Source: Rhodocollybia butyracea
Lineage: Eukaryota; Basidiomycota; Agaricomycetes; Agaricales; Omphalotaceae
DNA length: 64,000 nt
Direction of reading: 5' to 3'
NCBI GenBank assembly: GCA_015501585.1
Contig: JADNRY010000026.1
Span: forward strand, 1-64,000
The notes beneath the pieces are model-generated. The model was not told the origin of the DNA, did not search any database, and worked only from the letters and a program-made list of their open reading frames with translations. Below, piece after piece: positions 28,108-37,783 of this stretch (positions within the stretch are counted from its first letter, which is position 1; each line of letters begins with the position of its first letter). Position numbers and translations under genes: made by a program.

Positions 28108-29485
28108 AGGCCCGCAGATTGGCAGGCCGGGAGAAAGCGCATAGGCTCTAAACTCTTTTCCTGAGTGTACTGTGAGGTAGAAGTAGTCAGAAATGCAGTA
28201 GAGAATGCGACGAGGATAAGTCGGCTCGGGGCGTTAATGGTAAGGAGGTAGAAGAAGAAAGAAAAAAGGCAAAGCAGCAATCCGCCAGGCCACAAAGACG
28301 AGCCCTCGGGGTATGCTTGCAGTGCGGGTAAGGTAGTAGCAAAGACGAATGAAACAACAGGAGATGGTATTACATTGGGTCGTCATCCCGCGGGCCTGAA
28401 TGTTAAGGAGAGAAAGTATAAGCAGAAGTACCAGATGTAAGCGCATAGCGCAACCTGAACGTTGAAGGGAAGCGGTAACTCCCGCGACAAATAGGAATTT
28501 ATTATTGTGCATCACGTGGTATGTGCATGAGCGCTCAGCGTTGACGTTAACCAAGTTTCGAAAGCTTTCTTATAACGGCAAGATCGATACTTCTCCCAAC
28601 CGACCGCTGTCTCAGTGAAATTGACAATCTCTTCATCTGAGACATCCCTGATTTGTCTAAAGATCTATGTATTTCCGGCCAGGAGTCGGAGGTCAAATGA
28701 TGACAAGATAAGTATCGAACTACGACGACCAAGCGACCAAATTGCGGCGTTTACAACGAGTGTTTTTAACCATCGCATCTTCGGCTAGAAGGGCAAAAGG
28801 AGGGAGCCTATAATTCATACAACTCCTAGACCCAGCGACTCAGCGACTCAGCGGCTGAGAGTTCCGAGCGGTTGTTGATCCCTTCACAAGTCAAGCAGAG
28901 AGCGCTCTCAGATTAGTAAACGGAAATGTATTATAAGATAGGATACACACCCCTTGTTATGCCTTTTCCGTTGTTCATCGACTTTGGCCTTCGTCACTGC
29001 CACCAACCACATATGATTGTGAGGAAATGTCGACAAAGAGATATATGTGAACGACATGTAAAGATGTAAGGAAATGAAGTGTGCGTCGCTTACTGTAGAG
29101 TCACCTTTTCTGCATCGAAGAGGGTGAGACGTACGCATGGATATAACCGAAGAATGTCGAGTGGATTTTTCTGTAAAGAGGTATGGGATACCACTCGAGG
29201 AAGCAGAGAAATGGCACCACTGACCCTGATTAGTCGTCACAAGGGAACATCACTTGAGATCAAGATCTGGTGACCAGAAGAAACATCAGCGTTCTAGATC
29301 TCGACGTTCGTAGTGGTAGCGTCATTGCTGAGCGATGAACATCAAAACTCAGGTGCGAAATGGAAGAGATAACAAACAAGTAATGAAAAGAAAGCGAGAT
29401 TGGCATTACGCACCAGTGAGGTCGTGAGCTAATTGTGCATCCATTGCGTCGCGTGGATGAAGTTTATCAGAGTTGGTAGCCTTTT
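28108..29485. other. non-coding stretch, antisense ORFs only
   Basis: This includes the upstream region of the dioxygenase gene. Short open frames (for example 28908-29240 on the minus strand) have no recognisable domain. A small direct repeat of CAGCGACT occurs near 28835-28855. Nothing else is supported. Confidence 0.4.
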
Positions 29486-29745
29486 CCGATAAAACGCTTG
29501 GGGTGGAGAAAACAGTAGACCGTGTCAGCTACAGTAATGACAATCAAGATTGAAAGAGATTGTGCTAACAAACGCTTTGTGCCTGAGGGACACCTGTCGC
29601 GGAAACACTGGATACACAGCTGGAGTTGTCTGGAGGCTCGGCAGGAGGATCCCCTCATCCACATTGACAGAGCGTACCGGTGAATCCATGTCTACATCTA
29701 AAGCTTTTCAGCGATAAGCAAAAGCTAAAGCAAGAAAGATGTCAA
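29486..29745. repeat. second copy of an imperfect dispersed duplication
   Basis: It resembles 23862-24080 over most of its length, with an extra block at about 29595-29650. Shared words include GATAAA(A/G)CG near the left end, CATCCACATTGACAGAGCG, and AGCTTTTCAGCGATAA near the right. Both copies lie in the same orientation. Neither contains an evident ORF. Confidence 0.5.
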
Positions 29746-29762
29746 ATGTGCGAAAGCTTACT

Positions 29763-29876
29763 GTAAGCCTGGGCTTACCACAGTTTCTATAATGTGCATA
29801 TATAGTGGCCAGTGACATTCAAAGTCACCGGCCACTATATATGCACATTATAGAAACTTGGTAAGCCCAGGCTTAC
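29763..29876. mobile_element. 114-bp perfect-palindrome MITE-like element
   Basis: Two arms of 53-54 bp (29763-29816 and 29824-29876) are nearly perfect inverted copies around a 7-nt centre (ATTCAAA). The ends read GTAAGCCTGGG and CCCAGGCTTAC. The flanks share CTTA, a weak target-site candidate. There is no ORF. The transcript would form one long hairpin. Confidence 0.7.
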
Positions 29877-30230
29877 ACTTATCAGTGACAAAAAATCTCT
29901 TTCAGTTTCCAGGAAGGCCAGCGATTGGTTGAAATCAGGTTCAGAAGTGTAAAGAGTGTGCAGGCGAGGTGGAAAGAGATGGCTGTCAGTGTCATGATGA
30001 TGGTCGACAACTGGAAATGGCAGTGAAATTGAAAGAGTCCAAAATCGCGTGAAAATTATGTTGTTATAAGCTTTCGTGAGGAGAAGGAGAATATGACACG
30101 CATTGGACAGTACGCAAAGCAACTCATCTTCCAGTATAACATAGCCATTTCATAACTCACAAAGAAAATTACTTTGAGTCACTGCCAAAAGAAATCAAAA
30201 TACGAGGCCATAAGTCCTGGTTGACGGTAC
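29877..30230. other. non-coding stretch, nothing recognised
   Basis: A 95-codon antisense frame here has no recognisable motif and starts inside the palindrome, so it is not called. Its right end pairs with the tRNA-like gene that follows (GTCCTGGTT facing AACCAGGAC). Confidence 0.4.
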
Positions 30231-30312
30231 GGTCCAACCAGGACTCGAACCTGGATCTCACGGAGGTCTATCATCAAGCCATCGTGCATGTTAACCTCTA
30301 CACTATTGGACC
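30231..30312 (-). tRNA. second tRNA-like sequence of the same family
   Basis: Read on the minus strand, 82 nt share the acceptor stem (GGTCCAA/TTGGACC) and the T arm (CCAGG-TTCGAGT-CCTGG) with the copy at 26191-26279. The D arm has diverged (GTGT/ACAT) and the anticodon stem has one mismatch (CACGA/CCGTG). The loop plus intron is 18 nt and again lacks U33. No T-run follows. It is probably a pseudogene or SINE-derived. Confidence 0.5.
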
Positions 30313-30389
30313 TTGGTAGTACTTCTCTACATTAGTACTAATAAGATCATAATCATGTTAGGGTAGAATTAGATAGGTAGCTGTAACAG

Positions 30390-30780
30390 CTAGTCTTTAC
30401 GGGCATTGGCTAGTACCATCCCTGCGTTGGCCTCGTAGTTTACCTTCTTTACCGGAGTCGAGCTCGCCGCCTGCGTCGGCGTAGGGACCTGTATGGGACT
30501 GGCACTTTCAGCTGGCATGGGCTGTGTAATATCGTATTACAGTCCAAAGGAAGCTCCATTCATCCCCAACGATGTGCAAAGTGCATGCGTAGCTTCACCT
30601 GGTGCACATGCTGCAGTAGTAATAACTGGCAGGTTGCTAGGAAGACTACCTTTAACGACAAGTTTAACAAAGGCTCCAATCTCCTCAAATGGAGGGCGGA
30701 AACTGGTAAAGCCCCAAGTTCGTATAAGATGTGCTTCGTCAACGGGGAATAGGATGAGAAAGTCTTGTCATTGATGATAC
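30390..30780 (-). pseudogene. RecQ/DEAH-type helicase fragment
   Basis: The minus-strand frame contains the DEAH box and following RecQ-like sequence: VDEAHLIRTWGFTSFRP, then GAFVKLVVKGSLPSNLP and an ACAPGEATHALCTSLGM stretch matching motif III and beyond. A TAA follows at about 30544, after which the same frame continues with a Pro/Thr-rich tail (VPTPTQAASSTPVKK) to TAG at 30392-30390. The Walker A region and the C-terminal RecA domain are absent. RecQ-like genes are abundant in agaric genomes, often beside transposons; this is a decayed scrap. Confidence 0.65.
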
Positions 30781-31461
30781 GGTACCATTCAGCCGACGCG
30801 AGATGTTCACGATCAAGGCAAATGATATTCCACGATTTACAAAGGCAGATTAATCACTACTTATTTGAAACGTGCTGATGGGGGAGTGGTTAGGGTGTCC
30901 AATTTAGGGTCCGAGTACTTGTTGTTGCCAGGTCTACGTTCTTGCTTAAACAAGACACCGCGCACGGGAAGCCGCTTTCCGGCATTGTACAGCGCCGGGA
31001 GCCGCTAGGCTGGAGTCACTCGAAACGGCTGCATAGTGCCTGAGCCGTTTCGAGTGGCTCCAGCTCACTTACGTTTTACTGATGCACTATAAGTCTGTAT
31101 ATGTGTATTTACAGTATTTCTCCAAAAAAATACAATATACCAACACTAGTATTCTAGCTAGTAGCGAAATATACGAAGAAAAGATAAAGAAAAGACGAGA
31201 TGGAAAGACAACAGACTTGTAAAGTGTAAAGTCCGGAAACCAGCCCAATCAAGAGCCCAATCTATCGACAGGGAATTTGAGTGTGAAAGTCTGCATACAT
31301 GATCCTCATGCGCTTGCTTGACCGCTCCAAACTTCTAGGTCTGGACCAACGTGATTGGACCAAGGTAACAGCAGCGCAGTCATCGAATTTAGCGACATTC
31401 GAAGATATCATAGCGAGACTCTGTAGGTTTGAAACGATGGGATCGGAGTGGAAGTTGATAA
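30781..31461. other. non-coding stretch with a hairpin and a dispersed repeat
   Basis: Contains the word CCGCTTTCCGGCA(T/C)TGTACAGCGC at about 30970-31000, also present at about 46645-46670. Next to it, at 31009-31062, is an inverted repeat (arms TGGAGTCACTCGAAACGGCT and its near-complement, 12-nt loop). No coding signal is supported. Confidence 0.55.
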
Positions 31462-34400
31462 TCAATATATCGTCTGATATGTATATTTACTCTGAAAATT
31501 ATTCACAAAAAATGCTGGACACTTATCCAGTATATTGTCTGAAGTCCAGCCGTTTCCTTCCCAATCACTCGAGCTTGGTACGAGCATACAACTCTGTCTA
31601 ATATCTGACAATGGAATGATTTCACCTTGAGGAGTGCCATTCGAGGCACTGACTGATGGTTGTACGCGATACATTCCATTTTTACTATCAGGTACACTTT
31701 TAAATCAAGAAAACCATGTAACATATGCAAGAGGTGTTTCAGCCTTGGGCCAGTTTGGGGGAGCGTCCTCTTCAGATCTTTGCCCAAGTCTTTTTACCAC
31801 GTTAGGGAGCCGGAATATGACCCTAAGTCTGGCAACCCTACAGCCTCTTACTGCCGTAGATTCAGCTTCATCATTGATCAATATTATCACTGTATCATAT
31901 CGAGACTTTGACTTTGACTTGGAGTTTTTTTTGATGGAAAAAGGGGCAGCTCTTACTATTTCTTTTGGCACATCTGACGCATCATCAAACAGATTCACAG
32001 GTGTAAATTTAAAATGGTGCCAAACATCGAGTAAAGTAAAAGGAAGACATCCTATTGATAAAGCTTCTGCTTTCGTAACCTGTCCTTCTTTTGGAAGAAG
32101 AGAGTTTATATAAAGCTTCAATGCCGGTATAAAACCAGGTGCATTATGAGAATTTGCAATTGCATTAAGACTTTTTTTTGTCTCATGTGGGTGTTTAGCT
32201 ATTCGGATGTTGGTCTGCAGCAATGTTTTGGTATTAGCATTACTAGTACTGGCAGGAGTAGCAGTGGCGGCTCTTTGATCACTGTTCGGAATCTGTCTCT
32301 TTTTCAACCCAAGTTTGACAACATCAAGCTTCAGAGTAATATCATTTTTCTGTGCACCCTGATTGGTACTAGTAGAATTAATCCAGTTTCTATAAAAATC
32401 AAATGACAATATTTTTTCTTGTCTTGAAAGCCACTGGCATCCCAGGCTTCTTTTGCCATGTCTATATGGAAACGCTCAAATGCTTCTGTGTTGTAGTTAT
32501 CAGTTGTGCCAAGCCACTTGATGGAATTTACATAATGAAGCAGAGAATGGAATTTGGGAATGTTGATTTGATCTTTGGTAGTCTGTTGTTCGACAAAGTA
32601 AGCCTTATTTTTGTGCCAGACATTTAGTTCTAAATCCATATAGCCAAGGGTATCCTCATCATGTGAAGGATACTGAGCAAGGTGTATGAAATTCAACAAG
32701 GCTTTGCAAGCTACGATTCCCCTTTGGTCAACTTTGCCTGTTAGAGATGCAAGGAGGATACGTGCTATGTGCTTATGCTCAGTTCCAACTGTTACCTGGC
32801 TGAAATCTGCTATCCCCTTTTTGAAATGACGTACTCCACATGTAGGCGGTAGGACTTGGAATCGCTCATCAAGTTCATTTTCACCTACAATTTCTTGCAC
32901 CCATTTAAGTAGATGCTTGAATACTCCCTGATAACACTGGTGGAGAATATCAGGGGTGATGCAATCATGAATGTCCGTTAGAGGAAAGTCTTTCCAAAAA
33001 GGTTCAATTCCCCCAGCAACATCGTGCTTCATAGCAAGGGTATGTGCGCGACTCTTGCTTTTTCGCGTGGAATTTGAATCTTGGCCCGGAGTAGCCTTCT
33101 GATTAGCTACTGAAGTATCATGAGCTTCTTTCATTATTCCTAGGGTCCATAACACCGTCCGAGAATCCCCAGCACTGGCAAGACCCAAGTCATTTGCCTT
33201 TCGCTGGCACTTTGGACAGGTGCCATACTTTGTGCATGTTACGAGACATTGTTCGGGATAGTCTGCAACATATGTACAGAGCAGAGGATAGACTTTCCTC
33301 ACATTGCCATCGCCTCCAACCATTTCTATCCCCCCTGTTTTTGGATTTCCAGCAGATTTTAATGGTTCCAGCACATGAGCCATAGAACGATGAAAAATTT
33401 CATACGTTTGTAATTTAAGATCTTTTTTTGTAAGGCCTTGTTTATTCGGCTTATCGACCGAGAGATAAGCAATAAGGACACATGCCCGGGCACTAGGCTT
33501 CCTCCTTACAGCCTTGGGCAAATTGCCAATTGTGAGATATACCGGGTATGCCGATTTGTTCCCTGAGAATCTGGTCAGATTTGTTTTATCAGAGGCTATA
33601 ATCACAGGACAGACTGTCCCTCCAACTGGAATTGCATGCTAGGTTTTGAATTGAGATTTGCAAGAAGTGGCAGCCGACGGATAAGTTCAATTACACACCT
33701 GCACTGCATTCCAGGGGTCAGAAGAGGCGTTCATATCTGAGTCACGGTCTATCATAGAAGAGGCCCCAGTATCCAAATTAGAGGAGCCAGTTTCAGAAAC
33801 CTCTCCCATATCAATGTCTTCGGATGGATATGTGGGATCAGAGTGGATGCCACTTGTTGAGTAATCGGGGAAGTTTGGGCTAGCCGGTTTCAGGGGGGGT
33901 AGGAAGTCAAACCCGGCTTCTGCTTCAGGCTCCATTAACACATCTGGCATATCATCATCTTCGAAGTCTGCATATGATTGAGTCATTCACTGATTAGTAG
34001 TTGCACAACTACAAGATTTTAAATAAAGCTGAACATACCTCCTTGCCAGCTGGAAGAGTCAGATTCGTCATCGGACAGTGAAAGTAATGATGGACAATCA
34101 GACACATTGTCTTCAATGTCTGAATTCCCATGATCAGTCTCATCTCCGTAACCAGGGTCAAGTCCAAAGTTGGAGTAACTGTCTTCATCTTCGGAATCGC
34201 TATATTCTTCTTGGTCATTTATGTTGTACAAATCTACATGCATGGCCTCGTTGGAGCCTAATTTTAGATTATCATTAGGCTGTTGTAAAGGCTGACGCTG
34301 TGCATGGCTGGGAAGGCGAGAACGAGCAAGTGCTTCTACTCTTTCGATAGTTTTGGATATTCTATCTATTTGTGTTCTCTCTTGGCGCACAAATTCCTGC

Positions 34401-34561
34401 TTATGCGCATCATCCTTAGTCTGTTTTATGTGTCGCTCTAGGTACCCAGCTACGGAAAATTCCCGATAGCATACAGGACATTTGATGGGTTCTGGGGCCA
34501 TACCGGTAGGAGTACTAAGTTGGGAGGACAAAGTCGCAGAGTGAAAGAACAGAGGGAACAT
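31462..34561 (-). CDS. Plavaka-type transposase (CACTA-related), internally shortened
   Basis: Plavaka transposases are DDE enzymes of mushroom cut-and-paste elements related to EnSpm/CACTA. The first exon (34561-about 34035) has a C2H2 finger (CPVCYREFSVAGYLERHIK) then an acidic Ser/Asp-rich linker. A short exon (about 33960-33697, FEDDDMPDVLMEP...) follows. The core exon (about 33646-32331) holds the family landmarks VIIASDKTNLT, SAYPVYLTIGNLPK, DYPEQCLVTCTKYGTCPKC, FPLTDIHDCITPDILHQ and NYNTEAFERFHID. The C-terminal exons (about 32405-31700 and 31674-31462) end VNNFQSKYTYQTIY. Compared with full-length relatives, about 100-150 residues seem missing between the acidic linker and GGTVCPV. 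No frameshift was found in the core. Terminal inverted repeats were not identified. It may be inactive or a recent internal-deletion derivative. Confidence 0.8.
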
Positions 34562-35286
34562 TTATATGAGATTGCTGCATCAGTGAAAATATCAGATGAC
34601 TATGGTAACTGTTCGAGATCATACAGGATCATACCATCTTGATAAAACGTGAGAATTGGAGTGGATAGCATCTATACTTAGTTCCCATATCTCTTCTATT
34701 TTTTCTCGAGCTCCCAGTAAGCAATTTCTGAGTCTTCTGACTTGCTTCTGACTCAAGTTTGAAGTCTGATCTGCATTTTGAACGCAAAGTGAGACCCACC
34801 CTTGAATATATAGAGCCGTAACGACTTGTACGATCATTTCAAAAGATTCAGTCGACCATGCCTCGTTTGCGAAAGTCTCGCGCGAATCGGAAACTGTAAT
34901 GTTATGTTATTCCCGCTACCTCTTTAGGGTAGAGGGTCTTATGGTGCTTGAGTTTTTGATCGCGCTTGTTCCAAGATTTGGAAGAACATCCATGGCATAT
35001 GTCGCGCATGTCGTATCTCTTTTGAGCTGTCAGAAATGTTGTGAGGCCTTGGCCTTGTTGGATGCTTTCAGGTGTTTGCTTAGGGAGGTAGCGGGCACTG
35101 CCGTGTACCGGCGTTACTGGTTATACCTATTGAATCTACAAAGGTCAGGAAATATTTTCGCATGTAACAGTCCCGAGTTAGTAACCGACCCAAAAATGAC
35201 CAGGACACATCTGAGTACAATGCAGCAATTGCTTATGACGAATTCCTTCCTCAGCACCTTTGACAGTTGCACTGTATAATTATACA
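34562..35286. other. upstream region of the Plavaka gene, low-confidence ORF
   Basis: Minus-strand codons about 34900-34619 read as a plausible soluble peptide (WSTESFEMIVQVVTALYIQG, KIEEIWELSIDAI), but no start, splice sites or family could be fixed. The plus-strand frame 34899-35279 is not coding in character. Confidence 0.3.
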
Positions 35287-35379
35287 GCCCACGTAGTGCA
35301 ATGGTTAGCACAACCTTACTTGTTAGCTCCGCAGTAAATGCATTTGGAGGTAGATTGGGGTTCAATTCCCCATGAGGGC
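35287..35379 (+). tRNA. tRNA-like gene with long insert in the anticodon loop
   Basis: Acceptor strands GCCCACG and TGAGGGC pair except at one position. The D arm (GTGC/GCAC) and the T arm (TGGGG-TTCAATT-CCCCA) are perfect, so the A and B boxes are intact. The anticodon stem ACCTT/GGAGGT encloses about 29 nt including a putative intron, and the anticodon cannot be read safely. A TTTT run follows. It could be an intron-bearing tRNA or a pseudogene. Confidence 0.5.
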
Positions 35380-37780
35380 GCTGCCTTTTGTTTTGCAACT
35401 GAGATGAACTTACTGGATGAATGTCAATCATTTTTTTTCGGAGTAAATATACATATCAGACAATATACTAGTACTAATGTGAATCTGTTTCAACTTTCAT
35501 GAACTGACAGAACGTCCACAACACAGATTGAAAGTGGGTGTTTCAGTGCCTTATTTATTGAACCATAAAACACAAATGATAAGACGGATATGTGCTGCAG
35601 GCACTAAGAGAGCAGCTGTGTTGGAGAATATCACACATAGGCGCACTGTCAGTTTCGTGTCATCCACTGAAATTGAAACTGTATGCTTAAATTAGATAAG
35701 ATAACTTTGTTACCACCACAAGCCATGATTCATCCTTCTCTCTACTGAGTACTGAGTACTGAGCGCTGAGCACTAAGTCTGGAAGACGCTAACTGACAAA
35801 ACCGCGGGCGTCATTCGATATATATCCGGCCCGGTGCGAGGCTGTTGAATTCAGCTACCGCCGACCTATAGGCACTAGTATAGAACTTTTCGCAAATGAT
35901 CAGTATGTGCTTTCATTCATTCGACGATCGTAACTGAGGCTTAAGTATTAGGGAGATAGCTCTGCGAGGTCACGGTATGCCATCTGTCGCGTCAAAAGGT
36001 TTCCTGCACGAGGACTCGGATATCGTACGTTTGGTGTATTTGGTGCAGTTGGTATCTCTGGTGTATTTTGGTGCACTGTTTGGTATATCTATTGATGTAA
36101 GGTGAGTGCACGAGCAAAGTAATTGACTGGCTAACCAGCTGTGCAGGCTCCCTTTGGTTGTTCGATGTTTGGTAAAACCTGCTGCAAATGTCCGTTAGTC
36201 TGCGTATATCCGGGAACTCGACTTTTGGTGTATCGAACCCTCATTCTACGAAGAAAGGGGAGCTCTGCCATATGTTGCGTTTGGAAATAACTCTCAGTTT
36301 GCTGTGCAATAAAATTCTCTCATCTTCCTATCATTAACCGACAGGAAGGTTTTAGTCCAAGGCGTCCGTATACAGAAGTGCTGGATTGGCATCAGGACTC
36401 ACCCTTCATCCTACGTTTCCTTCGACTCGCTTTGAGAGGCAGGGTTCTTGCTTGTCGGGACATCGTGAGACAATGAAAATGAAGGACGTTCCATATTTCA
36501 GAGTTAAATACTCGGAGGTATTAGCGGTGGCTGAATTTATGACTCAAAGTCATGAACTTCCGTCGCTACGTCTCAGAGCTTCCTGCCGGACAAAACAGAC
36601 GAACTACGAAGGCGCACTGTCTCAGACTCCCCCTTCGGACAGATGCAAAATCCCGCTGCCAAACACCTCAAAGAGCTGTCGACGCTGACACGCCGAATTA
36701 CGCTGTACGCCGAAATTCAAGCGAAATGTCATCATTTAAAAGACCCCGTGAAACACGTCACGTCACTACCTAGGGTACGTTATGTATTAGACACTTTGAA
36801 GGTCCACTTCAGGTATCTAGTATGTAGAAACCCATTTGAAGGGAGATACACTATGTTTTAAGAGGCTACATTACTGTGCAAGGATGCATCGTTGACCCAC
36901 AAACTCAAAATCAATCAAATTGATTTACCTAGATTGATTTAGGCTTGCCAGATCTAAAGTCTATTCAATTAATACTACCTACTACAAAAAGTCCTATACA
37001 GGGATATACAAGACAGGATTAAAATAGATGAAGAGAGACGAATGAGGGCAAGCATAATGCGAACCCATATCCGTTTAAAGTAAGAGAATCGAAGCACTGG
37101 TTCCTGGAACGAACTACAGAGAGGAACTAGACGATTAGTGATGAATTAGGCGCCGGGGATCAAAGTGGCCCGGCGCCGGCAGTAAAGAAAGGCGGGGCGT
37201 GTCCTAGCGACGTGCCTATAATAAAATTTATTCGGACCGACCTACGGGACGGTCCACATGTATCCCCGACTCTGACCGAAGGGAAGGGAGGGTCTTGTAG
37301 GTGTCAATTGAGTGTTCGATTCTTCAAAAACCGCCAGATCGGGTATTTGTTTCCCACCTGATGGTAAGCCGCAATGCCGGTTGGTTTCATCTGCCCTATC
37401 TAATCATGTCATGAGCTAACCAAATCCGCTATGTCGGGTCATTTCAGTCATGATCCGGTATGCGGAATAGTGGCAATGCGGGAAAGTTGCCACTATTCCG
37501 AGCTACGGCTACGGCCATTGCCTTGATTTCTTAGTAAAAACCTACATGAGTCTTGATTTTTCCGTCTTTGTCTAACCCCGTTTACCACGGCCACTGACCT
37601 TAAGGATGTCTTCCCTAGAAGCAACTTATGCTGCAGTTCGTAACTCAATACCAGTGTGGCTTCAAACGCCTGAATCTGTTTGAACTCGAATTGAACTTAA
37701 AAAAAATTAACAACTGGGGTTCTAAATTCAATACCTTCACGTCCGCTTGATGCTACCACAAAACCAAAGGCATTATCAAT
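35380..37780. other. 2.4-kb non-coding region with simple repeats, a GC-rich block and a hairpin
   Basis: No gene is supported, although 36643-36861 has a mildly coding-like stretch (HLKELSTLTRRITLYAEI) without partners. Degenerate TTTGGTG(T/C)A repeats occupy about 36028-36095. A GC-rich block at about 37140-37330, with TAATAAAATTTATT inside and CGGACCG words, resembles LTR sequence but its ends could not be set. A perfect 14-bp-arm hairpin lies at 37463-37500. Confidence 0.4.
37463..37500. repeat. perfect hairpin upstream of the Helitron
   Basis: The arms CGGAATAGTGGCAA and TTGCCACTATTCCG are exact complements around a 10-nt loop. It lies about 280 bp before the first Helitron codons. Helitron ends carry a short hairpin, but no CTRR end follows at the expected spacing, so the relation is unproved. 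Confidence 0.6.
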
Positions 37781-37783
37781 ATT

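Noticed and set aside
31634..32113. 159-codon plus-strand ORF
   Set aside because: It is antisense to the C-terminal exon of the Plavaka transposase.
34899..35279. 126-codon plus-strand ORF next to the tRNA-like gene
   Set aside because: No family, odd composition and no splice partners; probably chance.
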